A DNA stretch of 64,000 nucleotides, from assembly GCA_030159235.1 (NCBI GenBank), contig BSBG01000007.1:62001-126000 (forward strand), written 5' to 3'. Position 1 is the first letter of the stretch; every line of letters begins with the position of its first letter. The stretch is from Bacillus safensis. GTDB taxonomy: Bacteria > Bacillota > Bacilli > Bacillales > Bacillaceae. Shown here in pieces: positions 61,828 through 64,000 of this stretch. The translations under genes were made by a program, and so were the position numbers. The notes below the pieces were generated by a model. It ran no database searches. It was not told the origin of the DNA and saw only the letters and a list, made by a program, of their open reading frames with translations.

Positions 61828-61865
61828 AAACGGGTTGAGTCCAATTTTAATTGAACTCCCCGTTT
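61828..61865 (+). other. Intercistronic hairpin between mtlA and mtlF
   Basis: CGGG and GAGT-CAATT pair with AATTG-ACTC and CCCG, with small bulges. A weak T-rich stretch follows. It may stabilise the mtlA 3' end or attenuate downstream expression. Confidence 0.5.
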
Positions 61866-61911
61866 TGGTTGTTTTCTGATTTTCCATTCTAAAAAAGGTG
61901 TGTGATCATCC

Positions 61912-62346
61912 ATGAAACCAGTACTTTCTAAAGGCAATATTTTTCTAAACGAACAAGCAGGCTCTAAAGAAGAAGCCATTAAAAAAGCAGGCGAAGTCCT
62001 AGTGGCAAACGGCTATGTCACAAGTGATTATGTCGACAAAATGTTTGAAAGAGAGAACATTTCTTCTACATTTATGGGCAACGGGATTGCGATTCCTCAT
62101 GGAACAGAGGATGCGAAAGCGGCTGTTCTTCATTCAGGAATTTCCATTATTCAAATCCCAAATGGCGTTGAATACGGAGAAGGAAATATCGCCAAAGTCG
62201 TATTTGGCATCGCTGGGAAAAACAATGAACACCTCGATATTCTTTCTCAAATTGCGATTGTTTGTTCAGAGGAAGAAAATGTAGAACGAATCATTCATGC
62301 AAAGGATCAGGATGAACTGATCGCCATCTTTAACGAGGTGAACTAA
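61912..62346 (+). CDS. mtlF: Mannitol PTS transporter, EIIA component
   Basis: A 144-residue PTS EIIA type 2 protein. The phosphorylated His is in GIAIPHGTED (His63). It passes phosphate from HPr to the IIB Cys of MtlA. Starts 91 bases after mtlA and ends one base before mtlD. AAAAAGGTGTG upstream acts as ribosome binding site. Confidence 0.94.
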   Translation: MKPVLSKGNIFLNEQAGSKEEAIKKAGEVLVANGYVTSDYVDKMFERENISSTFMGNGIAIPHGTEDAKAAVLHSGISIIQIPNGVEYGEGNIAKVVFGIAGKNNEHLDILSQIAIVCSEEENVERIIHAKDQDELIAIFNEVN

Positions 62347-62347
62347 C

Positions 62348-63469
62348 ATGAAGGCACTTCATTTTGGAGCAGGAAATATCGGCAGAGGGTTTATCGGATC
62401 TTTGTTAAAAACATCAGGCTTTGAACTTGTCTTTACCGATGTAAATGAAGCAGTCATCAACGAGCTGAACAATAGAGGAGAATACACGGTTGAACATGCA
62501 GCACCCGGTCAAAAACAAGAAGTGGTCGGGCCTGTGTCAGCCATTAATTCCGCAAAAGACCCAGCCGCATTAACTGAGGCGGTGGCAACAGCTGACCTCA
62601 TGACAACAGCTGTTGGACCAGCCGTTTTGAAGATCATTTCTTCATCAATTGCTGAAGGATTAAAACAAAAAAAGCCTGACCATATCATCAACATCATTGC
62701 GTGTGAAAATATGATTGGGGGAAGCGCTCATTTAAAAGAAGCGGTGTTCTCTCATTTAACAGCAGATGAACAAGAAGCGATATCACAAACAGTCGGTTTT
62801 CCAAACGCTGCGGTTGACCGCATCGTTCCAATTCAGCACCACGAGGATATTCTTAAAGTGTCAGTTGAGCCATTTTTCGAGTGGGTCATAGATGAGACAG
62901 GTTTTATAGGAGACATCCCTCAAATTGAAGGAGCGACCTTTGTAAAAGATTTAACACCATATATTGAACGGAAGCTTTTCACTGTCAACACAGGACATGC
63001 CCTGGCTGCATATACCGGGTATCAGCAAGGAGTCCAAACGATCAAAGAAGCCTTCGACACACCGGGCATTCGTCAGGTTGTCGAAGGTGCCCTTCATGAA
63101 ACGGGCAGCTATTTAATCGAGACATATGGCTTTCAAAAAGAAGAACATGCTGCGTATATACAAAAAATCATCAAACGATTTGAAAATGTCTTTATTTCTG
63201 ACGAAGTGACGCGTGTCGCTCGCTCCCCGCTAAGAAAGCTTGGAGCGGATGACCGCTTGATCGGTCCAGCGAAGAAGATCAAACAACCCGTTTATTTGAT
63301 CAAAGGTATTGCCGCAGCTTTAGCTTATGACTTTGCAGCAGACGAAGAAGCTGTTCGGTTGCAGGCGTTAAGAAATGAAAAAGGCATTGAAGGTGTGCTA
63401 GAAGAGGTATGTGGGCTTCATCCAGCAGACGATCTCTATCAAGCCATCCTCAAAGAAACAAATCGATAA
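62348..63469 (+). CDS. mtlD: Mannitol-1-phosphate 5-dehydrogenase
   Basis: A 373-residue NAD-dependent enzyme that oxidises mannitol-1-phosphate to fructose-6-phosphate. The Rossmann start is KALHFGAGNIGRGFIGSLL, and the catalytic region RKLFTVNTGHALAAYTGYQQG carries the conserved Asn and His of polyol dehydrogenases. Only one base separates it from mtlF; its ribosome binding site (GAGGTG) lies in the end of mtlF. Confidence 0.95.
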   Translation: MKALHFGAGNIGRGFIGSLLKTSGFELVFTDVNEAVINELNNRGEYTVEHAAPGQKQEVVGPVSAINSAKDPAALTEAVATADLMTTAVGPAVLKIISSSIAEGLKQKKPDHIINIIACENMIGGSAHLKEAVFSHLTADEQEAISQTVGFPNAAVDRIVPIQHHEDILKVSVEPFFEWVIDETGFIGDIPQIEGATFVKDLTPYIERKLFTVNTGHALAAYTGYQQGVQTIKEAFDTPGIRQVVEGALHETGSYLIETYGFQKEEHAAYIQKIIKRFENVFISDEVTRVARSPLRKLGADDRLIGPAKKIKQPVYLIKGIAAALAYDFAADEEAVRLQALRNEKGIEGVLEEVCGLHPADDLYQAILKETNR

Positions 63470-63473
63470 TTAG

Positions 63474-63508
63474 AAAATCCCTTTCTAACATAAGAAAGGG
63501 ATTTTTTT
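63474..63508 (+). terminator. Terminator of the mannitol operon
   Basis: AAATCCCTTTCT pairs with AGAAAGGGATTT, six-base loop, long T-run. Confidence 0.92.
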
Positions 63509-63519
63509 CTATGACTTTT

Positions 63520-63546
63520 TCAATACTTTCCCCTGCTTGACGATAT
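63520..63546 (+). promoter_or_regulatory. Candidate SigD (flagellar sigma) promoter of the chemoreceptor gene
   Basis: TCAA (63520-63523), 15 bases, GACGATAT (63539-63546); the SigD consensus is TAAA-N15-GCCGATAT. Each element differs by one base. Chemoreceptor genes are usual SigD targets. Confidence 0.55.
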
Positions 63547-63569
63547 ATGTATTAAGGGGGAATTTGTAT

Positions 63570-64000
63570 ATGAAAAAGAAAGCGTTTGCTTCAAAGAGTG
63601 TATTTTTTCAATTAATGTCGGCTATTATTGTGATCACAATTTTAACAGGTGGACTTGTTGGAACCACGGGCTATTTTTTAGCGAAAAACGTATTAATTGA
63701 TGCGGGAAAAGCAGATTTAAAACACATCGTCAATGGAGCGATGGCCACACTAGAACAGTTGAATGACCGTGTGGAGAAAAAAGAACTGACGCTTGAGCAG
63801 GCGCAGGAACAAGCGCGTATCTATTTAAGCGGGCCGAAGAATGACAATGGGAAAGGGTACCAATTTCAAAAATCTGATTTTATCTATAAAAATAAAGGTT
63901 ATCTCATCGCATATGGAGCGGGCTATTCAACTCAGGTTCATCCAGTCAGCGATATCGGTGTCATTCCAGATTACACGGCCAATCGTGAAAAAATGGTCGC
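63570..64000 (+). CDS. Methyl-accepting chemotaxis protein, N-terminal part (cut by window end)
   Basis: ATG 63570 with AAGGGGG ten bases upstream opens a frame that runs off the window (143 codons). The translation has a basic start, one membrane helix (LMSAIIVITILTGGLVGTTGYF) and then an extracellular sensor opening (KADLKHIVNGAMATLEQLNDRVEKKE, LTLEQAQEQARIYLSGPKN, YIAYG-type strand around YKNKGYLIAYG), the pattern of single-Cache chemoreceptors. The HAMP and signalling domains lie outside. Ligand unknown. Confidence 0.8.
   Translation, partial: MKKKAFASKSVFFQLMSAIIVITILTGGLVGTTGYFLAKNVLIDAGKADLKHIVNGAMATLEQLNDRVEKKELTLEQAQEQARIYLSGPKNDNGKGYQFQKSDFIYKNKGYLIAYGAGYSTQVHPVSDIGVIPDYTANREKMV

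Noticed and set aside
1-64000. tRNA, rRNA, CRISPR arrays, prophage, transposases
   Set aside because: None was seen on reading the sequence; no integrase, transposase or phage structural proteins are encoded.

Overview
The window looks like a chromosomal stretch of a low-to-moderate G+C Bacillus, most likely the B. pumilus group (pumilus/safensis/altitudinis). The main evidence is gene order. It follows the B. subtilis map from the srf locus to the mannitol operon (type II thioesterase, ycxC, ycxD, sfp, yczE, tcyCBA, yclF/yclG, yclM, ycnB/ycnC, yczG, gabR/gabT/gabD, ycnI/ycnJ, mtlA/F/D), with several blocks inserted or exchanged. No database search was possible; family calls rest on motifs and remembered orthologues.

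Region 1 (1-13185) is a secondary-metabolism locus. The 3' part of a giant NRPS/PKS-like gene (acyl-AMP ligase, ketoreductase, carrier, condensation, adenylation, carrier, thioesterase) is followed by a repair thioesterase, a divergent EamA exporter/MocR regulator pair, the phosphopantetheinyl transferase sfp, a decayed VOC gene and yczE. The assembly line sits where B. subtilis has srfA, but its domain order is not that of surfactin.

Region 2 (13186-18710) is a cell-surface module: a secreted protein with a propeller-like head, seven near-identical 429-bp repeats and an LPNTA anchor, then a dedicated class D sortase and an AbrB paralogue.

Region 3 (18711-26998) has the cystine importer tcyABC. 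Next comes the most striking feature of the window: a guanine-class purine riboswitch and terminator upstream of a four-gene operon (cytochrome P450 with a non-canonical I helix, dienelactone-hydrolase-like enzyme, MFS transporter, orphan protein). A RocE/RocC-type amino-acid permease follows.

Region 4 (27059-35566) is a hexuronate island that looks AT-richer. It holds a GPH transporter, uxuB, uxuA and a GntR regulator on the minus strand, and two Gfo/Idh/MocA oxidoreductases and uxaC on the plus strand, around a shared control region with a palindrome and a cre site.

Region 5 (35635-46200) holds dtpT (yclF), the beta-helix protein yclG, and a complete yxeK-to-yxeQ-type operon for S-(2-succino)cysteine salvage, elsewhere on the B. 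subtilis chromosome. It ends in the second copy of a dispersed intergenic repeat, also present at 8670-8832.

Region 6 (46207-64000) carries a GAF-STAS RsbR-like protein, an aspartate kinase, a TetR/DHA2 efflux pair, a small lipoprotein, an ArsR-type regulator, the GABA genes (gabR, gabT, remnants of a permease, gabD), a quinone-reductase-like flavoprotein, the copper genes ycnI/ycnJ without ycnK beside them, the mannitol operon with a clear MtlR operator and cre-like site, and the start of a chemoreceptor gene cut by the window end.
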